Assembly (NCBI GenBank): GCA_030448185.1
Contig: JAUJNL010000035.1
Span: forward strand, 1-59,646
Direction: 5' to 3'
Source of the DNA: Cytophagales bacterium
GTDB taxonomy: Bacteria > Bacteroidota > Bacteroidia > Cytophagales > 172606-1
Length of the DNA: 59,646 bases
This document shows positions 17,974 through 27,818 of this stretch, piece by piece (position 1 is the stretch's first letter; each line of letters begins with the position of its first letter). A model generated the notes under the pieces. That model was given only the letters and a program-made list of their open reading frames with translations, made no database searches and had not been told where the DNA came from. Both the position numbers and the translations under genes were made by a program.

Positions 17974-19995
17974 GTGCCAAGAAAAAGGCCTCCCGCTAAT
18001 GCCACCGAAGAATGGTGGAATCGGATTACTGTGAAGCTGGATGAAAAATCGGGTCTCTCTTAATGCTCCTTGTTTGCTTTTTAGCGCTTCTACGGGAGCA
18101 GCCCGGGAGGAGCAAAGAAAACTGTATAGCAGCACAGCTATAGTAGAACAATTGGTGGCTGACATTTCCAGCAACAATTATTGGTCGCCTGATTTGGCAA
18201 GAACGGTGTTTGAATTAATAATTCCTAATGACTTTAAGGAACAACTCAAAAGGCACGGCAACATCAGCTGGATACTCGACAAATACACGGCTGCCTACCC
18301 TTGGGAACTGCTGCAGGATAATACTCAGGACGCAAAACCACTATGTGTGAATGCCGGGATGATACGGCAACTACGCAGCATGATTACCGGTTGAAAATAA
18401 ACGCGGTTGTCAGGAACAATGCTCTGGTGATAGGGGAGCCTGAGTTGAACGGTTTCCTTAACCCGTTACCCGGAGCCTTAGAAGAGGGGAAATTGGTTTC
18501 AAAGATGTTATCAGCAATGGCTATGCTACCACGGCTAGCTTTAATGACACTGCGCCAGCCATTATTCAGGCACTTTTTCAGGATGATTACAAGATTATTC
18601 ACCTGGCCGGTCACGGAATATTTGATGCCGCAGTGCCGGAAAATTCGGGGGATGGTGATTGGCAAAAACGTGTATCTATCTACCCGGGAAATTAGTCAGA
18701 TGAGCACCGTACCCGAACTGGTATTTGTGAACTGCTGCCACCTGGGTAGAACAGGACGCTGCAGAAGCGTATTACCGCTACTTGTACAAGATGGCTGCCA
18801 ATATCGGTACGCAGTTGATTGAAAACGGCGTAAAGGCTGTAGTTGTTGCCGGATGGGCAGTGAGTGATGCCGCAGCCCTCCACTTTACGGAGGTATTACT
18901 ACGAATTTATGTTTAAAGGGTATATATTCGGGGATGCGGTGAAGGAAGCCAGAGCTGTTTATACGAAATATAAAAATATCAGCAAACACTTGGGGGCTTT
19001 ACCAATGCTATGGAGACCCCATTACAAGCTTATCAATAACCCGGACGACAAACAGCCCGGTGCGTACGAGTTTGTCATTGCCGAGCAGGCGAAATGGAAC
19101 TGGACAATCTGCTTAATGCATTGGATACCAAGGGCAAGTATTCTACCAGTGACTATCTTACTCAATTGTATGTTATCCGGGCCAAGCCATTGAGAAAGCC
19201 GGCTTGTGAATGCAGCCATTATTCAGGAAAGCTTTCATTTATGCTGAATTGTATGAATACGATACGGCAGTGCAAAGTTTGAGAGCTTACTAAGAATGGA
19301 AAAAGCGTCTTTCTCATCACCATTTTTAGAAAGTATTGCAATATAAGGGCTAAAAGTACGTAGCTGATTTTTTACAATCGCCAAAGACGCAAAAAGGATT
19401 AGTAACTAAGATTAACAAGGTTATTAAAGACTTGGAGAGTTTGTAGCTTAAGCCCCACCTCCGAACGTTATAGTTTATTAGGAGCACTTTTAAACGGAAA
19501 GCTATTTTAAGTACCGACGGACCGCAAAATACAAGCTCTAGCAGAAGCGGCTTTTATTACCGGAAGGCTTATTCTATGCAGAGCAGCCTGTACGTATTTT
19601 ATGTAAGCTAACCAACTGGCTTGAAATAGAAAGTATACTGGTGTTAGCGTCCCGGCGTCAATGGGGCGGGGAGGGACTAATGTGCCTGAATCCTACCTTT
19701 ATCCTTTAGCTGAAGAAGTCAGCAGACGTTTAAACAAAGTAAAAGAATCGCTGAACGCTTCTCCCGATGTGATGGATTATTGGGATACTGGTAGCTTGGC
19801 TAATATCAGTTATGTTACTAATCCTAAATCCAATTCGTTTCTGAAGACAGCAAAGCTTGGGAGGAAGCGGCTGGGAATTTACCGGAAACTCTGGACTAAA
19901 GCCGGTTCAAAAGGGAAAAAAGGGCCGAGATCGAACATCTGGAGTTGCTCATCGACGTTTATTGGCGCTTTGATGAAAAGGTAAATCTAACTTGA
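17974..19995 (+). pseudogene. Decayed CHAT peptidase and TPR-like C terminus of the hydrolase chimera
   Basis: Continuation of the preceding gene, broken by many one-base shifts (near 17973, 18025, 18055, 18370, 18490, 18650, 18750 and beyond). CHAT landmarks can still be read in alternating frames: LYSSTAIVEQLVADIS, AYPWELLQ, the catalytic-His strand KIIHLAGHGIFDAA near 18600 and the catalytic-Cys strand ELVFVNCCHLG near 18740, then NGVKAVVVAGWAVSDAAALHF. Past 19090 come helical TPR-like remnants (ELDNLLNALDTKGKYST; ESYLYPLAEEVSRRLNKVKE; MDYWDTGSLANIS), ending at a TGA at 19993-19995. The density of indels is much higher than in the preceding 3.2 kb, which favours real decay here. Confidence 0.7.
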
Positions 19996-20144
19996 AAAGA
20001 TGATTAATCAATTGAAAGCTGAGCTGGAAAAGAAGATGATCTAATATCTGATTCTTTGGATCATGATATTAGAACCCAAGAGCTAGGAAAATTATAATGC
20101 AGAGCGAGTAGTTTATAAATGCATACTTTAAGTGAGACAGAAAT

Positions 20145-20219
20145 GAAACTTTTTTAAGTTGGTCTGGTGTTAGCAAAGCAATTGCTAGTGCTTTGAAAGA
20201 CACTCCTGATACATTGTAA
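20145..20219 (+). pseudogene. Possible TIR-domain remnant next to the MITE
   Basis: A 24-codon frame reading ETFLSWSGVSKAIASALKDT and then a stop. It resembles the first strand and helix of bacterial TIR domains (FLSWSG, then SKA(I/V)AxAL). It ends 4 bp before the MITE flank at 20224. It is too short to call firmly and may be chance similarity. Confidence 0.3.
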
Positions 20220-20223
20220 TTAG

Positions 20224-20412
20224 TACTACTTTAACACTTTAGATCATACGTATAACCTGGTTGTCTGGTTGTTCGCATTTGCAATGCGGAACCCTTTAAA
20301 AAGGCATTTAAAATGCCTATCCGCCATCCGCATTTACAACTATCTCAGCGAAGCTAAATGCGGATGAACACCTGCAATTTGTCATACACCTATCTAAAGT
20401 GTTAAAGTAGTA
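20224..20412. mobile_element. MITE-like element, copy 1 (TIR CTACTTTAACACTTTAGAT)
   Basis: A 185-bp non-coding element (20226-20410) with perfect 19-bp terminal inverted repeats CTACTTTAACACTTTAGAT, flanked by TA on both sides. TA target duplication is typical of IS630/Tc1-mariner-type elements. The interior is full of short palindromes (TTGCAATGCGGAA, ACTATCTCAGCGAAGCTAAA). A second copy lies in opposite orientation at 48443-48632. No transposase is in the window. The TIR at the right end runs into the kinase remnant and provides its stop codon. Confidence 0.8.
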
Positions 20413-22283
20413 GAAAGTATTTCAATAATAACGGTAGTGCCTGCTTGGGATAACTTTAACTGTATTGATCCCTTCAGCAGTGCTACTCTGTTTTTGATAT
20501 TGCGAAAACCCAATCCTTGGTTATCCTGGTATGACATTTCTTGGTTGTCGAGTCCCTTCATTATCCTGCACCGTAATCTTCAATGCATGGGTTTGATACG
20601 CCATGGCAATATGAATACTGGTTGCTTCCGCATGTTTGATAATATTGTTAAGCAGTTCCTGGACGATGCGAAATATAAATAGTTCAAAGGCGATGGATAG
20701 TTAAATACAGCACCGGTTACCGAAAAAGTGGTTGCGCATACTCGTTGTTTGCAGTATCTGTACCTGACGTTCAATGGCATGGGTTAACCCTACATCACTG
20801 ATAAAATCGGTATTTAATAGTTTAGTTAAGTCGCGTAAATCCTGAATTACCTTGTCAATCAACTTACCTGCGGAAACTTTTCGTTCCGTGGTGCTGTAAT
20901 CTGAAGGATTTATTGTACTGATAGTAGCGGATAAGGGAAAGAAGTTGACCAATATTATCATTGAATTTTGCTAACGTCTCCCAATGTTTGCTCCCTGATT
21001 CCAGCTGCGTCCGGAGAAGTTCCTTGAAAAAGCCAATTGCATAGCTTCCTTTTCCTGAATATATTTTTGCTGCCTTATCTGGTTTTCTTCATTCTCCTGA
21101 CGCAGTAATATTGATCAAATTTGCCAGAGCAAAAGAAAAAGAAAACAAATTTCGACGGTGCTTCCGATTGCATATGAAAATGAGCGCGTCCAATCATTAT
21201 TTGGTAGTACTTTGAGGTCCGTTAGCATAATTATCAGCGTACTGCTGAGAAACGCTGAATACCCAACTAGAAAGTATACGGACAAAGGATACTTATCTAC
21301 AATACTTTTAATAGCAAGCGTGATGATGGTCACAATCAAACTCAAGCCGATGAAAATAGAAATAGCTGAGCCTAGCGAGATGTTAATCAGCGCTATAATC
21401 GCACTTACTACAAAGGAAATTAAGATAGCTTGGATTACTTTATACCAAATAGGATACCTTTCTTTGACAATAAGTATTCGCTCACAAAAAGCGTAACCGA
21501 TATACCCAGCAGGATGGACGATAGCTTCTCAAAATGGGTTAACCAAACTGGAAAAGAATTAAACACTCCAAATATTTCAATCAGGTACCCTGAATTATAA
21601 GCGGTATGATAAAATGCGAATAAGACAACAATTAGATACAATCCATAACTTTTATTCAGGCGGGTTGACAAGAAAATAAAACAGTTATACAAAAACGTAA
21701 TCAGGAAAATAGACAGGAAAAAGAATAAATAATTTTTTCTGTCTGGGCATTTGTTAGTCAACTGTGAAGCCTGGGGGTAACTTCGAAACCTAGCTTTTCA
21801 GGTATTAATTCGTTATTAAATCTTGACTCCAGTCTCACAAAAAAGTCTTTTGTTTCATTAACCTTAATGGGTATCAACAGGTACGATTTATTAGCTACGC
21901 TGTAATCTCTCTTTTTCGGTAGGGATATAAATGACCCGTTTTTTGATTATTTACTATTCTTTCATTTTAACCGTATAAGCATCCACGTATGACCAGTTTT
22001 GAAAATCTGCTATCCAGTGCTGGTCAAAAACGGTTTGGTTTCGTAAAGAGAAATGTAGCCAGTAAACAGTAACTCTGGGAGTGATGGCGCCGTGACTGGG
22101 ACGTTGGAATTGTCCTTGCCGGTAAGCCCGGAGTACGTCCCGTATACGGAGCCGTTTTGAGGAATCAGGCAGATAGGTAAACTCGGTCGTAATCTCCCTT
22201 CCAGTTGTTTCGCTGGGTAGTATGGGTTGTTCATCGGTAACATTAAAAACCAGTAATAGAAAAGGGATACACAGTAGTTTCAT
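20394..22283 (-). pseudogene. Decayed 7TMR-DISM sensor histidine kinase
   Basis: Read on the minus strand, the gene starts at 22283 with a signal peptide (MKLLCIPFLLLVFNVTD) and a 7TMR-DISM extracellular domain (WLHFSLRNQT). It is interrupted near 21954, resumes with seven-helix membrane segments at 21761-21435 and 21345-21115, then the dimerisation region and a HATPase domain. Kinase boxes are readable: QELLNNIIKHAEAT (N box), TVQDN (G1) and QGLGFRNIKNR (G2), in shifted frames at 20440-20690. The dimerisation motif reads FNDNIGQLLSL, where active relatives have HDNIGQ, so the phospho-acceptor His is Asn. The last codons (GTTVIIEILSTT) run into the MITE terminal repeat, whose TTTAG supplies the stop at 20396-20394. 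Multiple frameshifts make it inactive. Confidence 0.75.
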
Positions 22284-22391
22284 GGTTGCCCGAAAAGCTT
22301 GAAAAATTAATTTTACTTCGCTTGATGCTAAATATTAATTTGCGTTAGTTAGATATTTCAATGCTGTCACACAATAAATTTTTCCTACACC

Positions 22392-22688
22392 ATGTCACAA
22401 CCAACAACTTTAGAGGATGCTCTGAATCAGGAAGCAGCTTCACAACCGCATAGAGGCCCTTCACTAGCCCCCGGATTGCCTCCCGACCTGCTAAAGTTAA
22501 CCAACACTGATCTGGACGCAATATTAGCTGACCAGAAAAAACTAAGCACTGCAGAAGGAAAAAGTTTAGTAGACTTTGCTCAGCGAAGGCTGCAACAAGG
22601 CCAAACGGCTTTTCCTCAGGGATTAGGAGCAGTAACGGGGTTGCGCGAGGACGATGTTAGGTATCATAAAACCACCCGTGGATGGTAA
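22392..22688 (+). CDS. Small hydrophilic protein at the head of the VioB-like cluster
   Basis: A 98-residue protein of no recognised family, starting MSQPTTLEDALNQEA. It has a proline-rich patch (SLAPGLPPDLLKLTN), a helical middle (DLDAILADQKKLSTAEGKSL) and a C terminus with GLGAVTGL and a basic-aromatic end. It has no signal peptide and no membrane segment. It precedes the ferritin-like gene by 205 bp on the same strand. Its size and position would suit a leader/precursor or accessory protein of that cluster, but nothing in the sequence proves it. The start is the only ATG near the frame's beginning. Confidence 0.6.
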   Translation: MSQPTTLEDALNQEAASQPHRGPSLAPGLPPDLLKLTNTDLDAILADQKKLSTAEGKSLVDFAQRRLQQGQTAFPQGLGAVTGLREDDVRYHKTTRGW

Positions 22689-22893
22689 AGTGTACCTCAT
22701 AGTAATAAATAGCCGGTGGAAGGCAGCTCCTTTAGTCTTCCGCCCTTTACTGCCCTGCGATCATTCTTGTACGGGAGGGTTGCGGCTTGAAATTGTAAAT
22801 CGATTTGCCTGCGTAGTGCTTTGCAATAAGCAACTGGTCTACCCCTTCTCACTATGCTGGATAAATCTCGAATGGCGAAACTTTTGAATAAAA

Positions 22894-24186
22894 ATGCCTC
22901 TGAACCAATCCATTGATACCCGCGAAGAACTTATCCATGCGCTCACGGAAGCTGCCGAACTGGAACATACGCTTTTAATTCAATACCTCTTCGCGGCTTT
23001 TTCCGCTAAAAAGAGGCTCGACGAAGGCCTAAACCCGCTGCAACAAGCTGAGGTTAACTCCTGGCAAAGAACCATTCTGGAAGTTGCCCGGCAAGAAATG
23101 GGGCATCTGGGCTTAGTGTGTAACCTGCTTTCCGCCATAGGTGGTGCCCCAAGATTTGGCCGTCCAAACTTTCCTCAAAGCGCCCAAAAGTACTATTCTT
23201 TAGAAGCAGATTTTACCCTCAGCAAATTATCGTCTCAAACACTCCGCCGGTTTGTAAGCTTTGAATTACCGACTGAACTTACGGACGAAGAATGTGCAGA
23301 ACTCGGTTTGTCTTCTACTTCATCCCGTTGTTCAGCGGCTGCGCCAAATTCAACGGTTCCGGATTCAGCGGCTCCGGACCCACTGTCCTATAACCGAGTG
23401 GGGGATTTATACAGTCAAATTGCTACCGCCTTTACAATAATTCCGGAAAAAGATTTATTCATTGGCCCCCGGTATGCCCAGGATACGGGAGGTTGGTCAG
23501 AAAAATTAAATCTGCAATTGATAACGAATCAACAATCCGCCCGAAAAGCTATTTCTGATATCATTTTCGAGGGCGAAGGCGTTACTTCCGCCGGTAAAGA
23601 TTCTCATTACATAAAATTTAAAATTATCTGGAAAACCCTGCAGGAAATAGAAGCAAAAAAGGAATTCGAACCCGCCCGAAACGTAGTAGACAATCCTTTC
23701 ACGAGAAGGCATCGGGACAGTGATGCTTCGAAGCGGGTGAATCTGATTAAAAACCCGTTGACCCTCCAGGTAGCCGAGTTGTTCAACAGCATATACAGTA
23801 CCATGTTGCTTATACTCATGCAGTATTACGCCTACAACGGCGAATCATCCGAACAAAGAACCTTTTTAAGAAACACACTTAGTCAATTGATGAGCGGGGT
23901 CCTCCGGCCACTGGGTGAAATGCTAACTGAATTGCCATTAAGTGATAGAAAGGAGGATGGTTTTGCCGGACCCGGTTTTGAAATCTATTCGGATCTTAGA
24001 CTTTCGCCCTACCCGGAAAACCGGTGGACCATCCTCAAAGAGCGTTTCTCGCATGCAGCAACGCAAATAAATAGTTTGGTCATTCCTCCCGAATTGGAGG
24101 CACTGCAACCCAGGATTACCATGACTGCCCAGAACATTGGGTGGATTCTGCAGAATCTAGATGTAGCGATAACGAACGTACGATGA
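22894..24186 (+). CDS. Ferritin-like protein, VioB/RebD (iminophenyl-pyruvate dimer synthase) family
   Basis: A 430-residue protein with a ferritin-like four-helix domain in residues 1-150. Metal-ligand-type Glu/His residues appear in AELEHTLLIQYLFAAFS and in EVARQEMGHLGLVCNLL. These are hallmarks of the ferritin-like domain found in VioB/RebD/StaD, enzymes that couple two oxidised tryptophan units. The rest is helical (NSIYSTMLLILMQYYAY; GVLRPLGEMLTELPL), and SRCSAAAPNSTVPDSAAPDP around residue 148 is a low-complexity insert. It heads a tight set: the next gene starts inside its stop codon (ATGA). No tryptophan oxidase or P450 is nearby, so violacein- or rebeccamycin-like chemistry is not implied. 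Confidence 0.75.
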   Translation: MPLNQSIDTREELIHALTEAAELEHTLLIQYLFAAFSAKKRLDEGLNPLQQAEVNSWQRTILEVARQEMGHLGLVCNLLSAIGGAPRFGRPNFPQSAQKYYSLEADFTLSKLSSQTLRRFVSFELPTELTDEECAELGLSSTSSRCSAAAPNSTVPDSAAPDPLSYNRVGDLYSQIATAFTIIPEKDLFIGPRYAQDTGGWSEKLNLQLITNQQSARKAISDIIFEGEGVTSAGKDSHYIKFKIIWKTLQEIEAKKEFEPARNVVDNPFTRRHRDSDASKRVNLIKNPLTLQVAELFNSIYSTMLLILMQYYAYNGESSEQRTFLRNTLSQLMSGVLRPLGEMLTELPLSDRKEDGFAGPGFEIYSDLRLSPYPENRWTILKERFSHAATQINSLVIPPELEALQPRITMTAQNIGWILQNLDVAITNVR

Positions 24187-25004
24187 TTACTTTTAAATTC
24201 CAGGGCTGGTTTCAGTGTCGCTTGGCCACCGATCCGGATCCTGCTGATGAGCCCAGGGGCATTAGCGGCTACATGCGGTGTTTACTGGGTGAACCTGATT
24301 TTGACCGGGTCATTCGCTTCCACAACCCTACGGTGATCCGAAGTCATACACCGGAAATTGGGGTGTTTATCACCAAGGTTATAGCGGATAATGAAGTCTT
24401 GCAGGCACATCCTTTGATAGGGGCAAAGTTTAATTTAGAAGGAAATCCAATATTTTATGGCAATAATGGGGTCATTGCCGATGATGGGGAAGAACCCATT
24501 GTTCCGCTGATTATTTCCATCCGCCAGGGAGATGAGCTATTGCAAAGACCGCTTTCTGACAAAACTCCGGAATATCCGTTTGCGGAACACCGGCCCAACA
24601 GCATTGCGGGCCGGGGTTATACCAAACCGGGCGGGGGATTTGTTTTTGAGTCCAGCGATATTTGCGAACAAACGGGTATATTCAATATGGATCAGGTCAG
24701 GCAGGAGCGAATTGAACGGTTAGAGCAGGACTTCGCCAGCGCTACTGACCCGCAACTGAAGTATAATACCAGGACTCGTATCGACTTTCTAAAGGCCCGT
24801 ACAACTGTTCAGGTATTGAGGGAATTCTCCGCGCGAATGCACTGGAACCTTTGTTTAAAGGGTAACATAGCCAATTCAATTAAATCCGTTTACGTCCCTA
24901 ATGAGCCTTGGACGCTCCATTTCTGGATGGGTGGTTGGGATTCGGATGGGTTATGCGGGTATGTAAATGGAGTGTTACAATTGCCAACAGCCTACATACC
25001 CTAA
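24183..25004 (+). CDS. Uncharacterised protein translationally coupled to the ferritin-like gene
   Basis: A 273-residue protein from the ATG at 24183, which overlaps the preceding stop as ATGA and is preferred over the upstream in-frame start at 24141. No signal peptide or membrane helix. Features are MITFKFQGWFQCRLATDPDP, GISGYMRCLLGEPDFDRVIR, GAKFNLEGNPIFYGNNGVIA, a helical stretch (MDQVRQERIERLEQDFASAT) and a C terminus rich in Trp (HFWMGGWDSDGLCGYVNG). I do not recognise the family. Coupling to the ferritin-like protein suggests a stable partner subunit or the next enzyme in the same pathway. Confidence 0.7.
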   Translation: MITFKFQGWFQCRLATDPDPADEPRGISGYMRCLLGEPDFDRVIRFHNPTVIRSHTPEIGVFITKVIADNEVLQAHPLIGAKFNLEGNPIFYGNNGVIADDGEEPIVPLIISIRQGDELLQRPLSDKTPEYPFAEHRPNSIAGRGYTKPGGGFVFESSDICEQTGIFNMDQVRQERIERLEQDFASATDPQLKYNTRTRIDFLKARTTVQVLREFSARMHWNLCLKGNIANSIKSVYVPNEPWTLHFWMGGWDSDGLCGYVNGVLQLPTAYIP

Positions 25005-25140
25005 GCTTTCTTCTTTCAGAACGTTCTTTTTTCAACTTTTTTGTCTGATTCCGAGGTTGACAATGCCGCTTTACAACTTGGCTATGTTCCATTGCCTGAC
25101 AATTTTACCTTGCTGAAATCACCTTCTCCCGCCTGCGCCG

Positions 25141-26214
25141 ATGGAACATTCACTGGAAGAATACCTGGCCCTCCTGCAGCCGTATTTTCCCCCAACTTTT
25201 ACGGGCAATATTTACGTAGAACGCATTAGAAAAATAGCTCGTCAGCTCCCCGTGTTATCCTACGGATATTTTGAATGTTTTTTCGGTAAGGACTGTGAGA
25301 GAGTTGATTTTAACGTCAGCATTACCGGGATATACAATGAACACAAGCAGGTGTATAATTGGTTTACCAATGAAGGGTTGATTTCCGACCCAGTATCACG
25401 GGCTACTTTTAAAGAGGTGGAGCCCTTCTTTAGGGACTGGATTAGGGATGATTTCCACCTAAAGCCCTTCATTGATGAATTTTGGCTGGCTTACGATATA
25501 TGTAATCCGGATCAGGAATCGATACACCCCTGGTATTATATCTCCTTTACCTCCGTACCGCTGAACCAGATTCCAAGCTTTAAAGCGACAGTGGTAGCGC
25601 GTACGTTGGGTTACTTTCCGGAATGCTTCAATGACGGATTGAAAGAGCAGCTTTATTCATTTTTTAGTTCTCTTTCGCCTGCTATTCTGGTTAAATCCAT
25701 TGGTATCCAACAAAACCGATCCGTTCATTCTTTGCGGGTATACCTGGTTATGACGGACTACGAAGAAGTATTCCGTTTTCTGGTTCAATTCCACTGGCCG
25801 GACAGCGTGGAGGATTTGCGTCATTCCCTTGATTCATTCGCCCTCGATTGCCCCCTTTACGGCTTACTGGTTGATATAGGACCTACTCTACAACCTAAGA
25901 TTGGGGTCGAACTTTGGTTTCGAGCGGAAAGGCCAAACCGAATGTTAGAGGACTTTTTGGATAAGTTAATCCATACCGGCTTGTGCACCCCGGAGCAAAA
26001 ACAATCTTTTATGGATTGGGAGGGTGAGTTTACCATTCCGCATATGCCCAACTTCTGGGCTTGGCCTACTGACTACCTGGCCTCTCCGGACCGGATTGCT
26101 AAAACGGTAGTTATCCGCAAAATGGCCCGCTACCTAAAACTTGTGTACCAGAACGGCAAAATGCTGATGGCAAAAGGATATTTGGGCTTTGATCGGCCTA
26201 TTGGAGGCAGTTGA
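25141..26214 (+). CDS. Uncharacterised 357-residue protein of the same cluster
   Basis: A soluble protein without a recognised domain. It starts MEHSLEEYLALLQPYFPP and contains several Trp/Tyr-rich segments (YGYFECFFGKDCERVDFNVS; WLAYDICNPDQE; SIHPWYYISFTSVPLNQIPS; PNFWAWPTDYLASPDR). Two internal parts look weakly alike (LAYDI...PS and LVMTDY...GVELWF), hinting at a duplicated fold. It follows the ferritin-like/partner pair by 136 bp on the same strand and is likely part of that unit. In the gap, another frame reads like the tail of a different protein (DNAALQLGYVPLPDNF) and may be a remnant. The start is uncertain within a few codons. Confidence 0.65.
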   Translation: MEHSLEEYLALLQPYFPPTFTGNIYVERIRKIARQLPVLSYGYFECFFGKDCERVDFNVSITGIYNEHKQVYNWFTNEGLISDPVSRATFKEVEPFFRDWIRDDFHLKPFIDEFWLAYDICNPDQESIHPWYYISFTSVPLNQIPSFKATVVARTLGYFPECFNDGLKEQLYSFFSSLSPAILVKSIGIQQNRSVHSLRVYLVMTDYEEVFRFLVQFHWPDSVEDLRHSLDSFALDCPLYGLLVDIGPTLQPKIGVELWFRAERPNRMLEDFLDKLIHTGLCTPEQKQSFMDWEGEFTIPHMPNFWAWPTDYLASPDRIAKTVVIRKMARYLKLVYQNGKMLMAKGYLGFDRPIGGS

Positions 26215-26395
26215 AAAGCAGATACGTATACAACTATCTGAAAATAAAGGAAATAAAATTTATTTTGTGGTATATTTCTGACATATACAGTAGTTCATTT
26301 ATATTCATACATCCGTATCAAGCGTGCGTCTATTTAGGAGTTGGGCGCAACTTTTCCAGCACCACCAGAATAGAAAATCTTGGTAACTTTAGTGT

Positions 26396-26635
26396 ATGGA
26401 CATTAAGACGCTTATAACTATTGACCCTGATATTTTGGGCGGCACACCTGTTTTTACCGGGACGCGTGTACCGGTGGAGAGCTTATTCGACCACTTGGAA
26501 GCGGGTGTTCCTTTGGACGAGTTCTTGGACGATTTTCCTTCAGTTAACAGAGAACAGGCAGTTGCCCTGCTGGAGGCAGCCAGCAAACTTTTGACCTCAA
26601 AAAACGTAGAGCAACTCTATGCGGCTGTTGCTTGA
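26396..26635 (+). CDS. DUF433 antitoxin
   Basis: A 79-residue protein with the DUF433 signature: ITIDPDILGGTPVFTGTRVP at residues 7-26, then LFDHLEAGVPLDEFLDDFP and a helical tail ending in QLYAAVA. DUF433 proteins are winged-helix antitoxins paired with PIN-like DUF5615 toxins (VapBC45-type). The toxin gene overlaps its 3' end by 17 bp, the usual arrangement for translational coupling. Confidence 0.9.
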   Translation: MDIKTLITIDPDILGGTPVFTGTRVPVESLFDHLEAGVPLDEFLDDFPSVNREQAVALLEAASKLLTSKNVEQLYAAVA

Positions 26636-26948
26636 CGAAAACCTACCCAAGCGACTGAAGCAGGACTTTCCCGAACATGAAGTATTCACCGTCAGAGAAA
26701 AAGGATGGAGCAGTATCAAAAACGGGCCGCTGCTTGAACTCATGCTTGAAGAAGGTTTCCATGCGTTGCTGACCTTTGACAAGAACCTGCAACATCAGCA
26801 AAATTTCACCAAGTACACCTTGACCGTTTTTGTGCTAAATGCACCGATAAACAGGTATGTTCTGCTGACGGAGCTTTCGCCACAGGTGAATGCCTATTTA
26901 CAGCAAGGACCCTTACCTGCTGGGCCAATCATCATCAAGGCAGATTAA
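26619..26948 (+). CDS. DUF5615 PIN-like toxin
   Basis: A 109-residue PIN-like protein. The N-terminal acidic strand MRLLLDENLPKRLKQDFPEH carries the Asp-Glu pair of the active site, and ALLTFDKNLQHQQN supplies the second acidic cluster. The family is predicted to cleave RNA and to be held in check by the DUF433 partner encoded immediately upstream. The complete short frame suggests an intact toxin-antitoxin pair. Confidence 0.88.
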   Translation: MRLLLDENLPKRLKQDFPEHEVFTVREKGWSSIKNGPLLELMLEEGFHALLTFDKNLQHQQNFTKYTLTVFVLNAPINRYVLLTELSPQVNAYLQQGPLPAGPIIIKAD

Positions 26949-27161
26949 AGCAGCGCCCAACATGCGGTTTTGTGCAAGTGGGAAATGACGTTGAAACATC
27001 AGCTATGTGCAGGCATCAACTGTAGTTCCGGCGTGACGAACAACATTAGCAACAGAATAAACAATGAACTTTTATCTATAAATTGAGCTGCGGTTACGGG
27101 CAGATGGAACGCTGTTTCCCCACCTGCACAAAGCCGTTTTCGTTAGCTGCAACCTATAGAC

Positions 27162-27496
27162 ATGAGAAAATTCCTTTTTTTACTTTCGCTATCCCCTGTA
27201 TTAGGTCTAAATGCTCAGAAAAAAGAAAAGTTCTATCCAGACGGTTATTACTTTCCTCAGAATACAATTAAGATCAAAAGCTCAGAAGAACCAAAAAGGG
27301 GAACCACACTTTTTATCAAGAACAGTTGTAATTTGGCCGGCGTCAATGCGGCTAAGTACTTATCCGAAAAGTCTATATTACTTGCTGAAAGTCAATCTGT
27401 TAAGTCTACAAATAAGCCACTTTTCGGATAGCCTCTAAAGGAGAAACACAAGACATAGAGCAGATATTGCGTCCAAAGATTGATAAAATATCCTAA
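27162..27496 (+). CDS. Small exported protein (frameshifted)
   Basis: Begins with a clear signal peptide (MRKFLFLLSLSPVLGLNAQ) and then a basic, Ser/Lys-rich mature part (EKFYPDGYYFPQNTIKIKSS). The frame stops at 27431, but an adjacent frame continues smoothly (IASKGETQDIEQILRPKIDK) to a TAA at 27494-27496. One base change near 27420 would restore a protein of about 111 residues. Family not recognised. No obvious link to neighbours. Confidence 0.5.
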
Positions 27497-27818
27497 TTGT
27501 AACTTTGATAATTTGAGAAAAATATATAAAATGAGGCATAAGCCAGCCTTCCCAAGTACTTAATAGTAAGGCTCTTTGATTGAAGCTACATAGTATAATT
27601 TTTTACCTCACCATTAAACTTAACGAATTAATCGTCATAAGTTTTCTCTTCGTACTAGCTCTGTGTCATTTAAGCTGCCGTAAATAGTAAATATAAGTTA
27701 CTCAGTGTAATGGTTGACGCATACCTTTTTGCTAAATGAAAATGACGACAGCGGTAGAGCTGTACTAAAGTATAAGGAAGTGCCCCTTTAGTAAATCCAA
27801 TTAGTAGTTTCTTGTTTT
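27497..27818. other. Intergenic region upstream of the SIR2-TIR operon
   Basis: AT-rich, no frame of interest. It must contain the promoter for the gene starting at 27819, but I see no distinctive operator or repeat. Confidence 0.45.

Noticed and set aside
25041..25140. Frame reading DNAALQLGYVPLPDNF, like the tail of a phosphate-binding protein
   Set aside because: Too short and overlaps the start of the 357-residue gene; may be a chance match or a small remnant.
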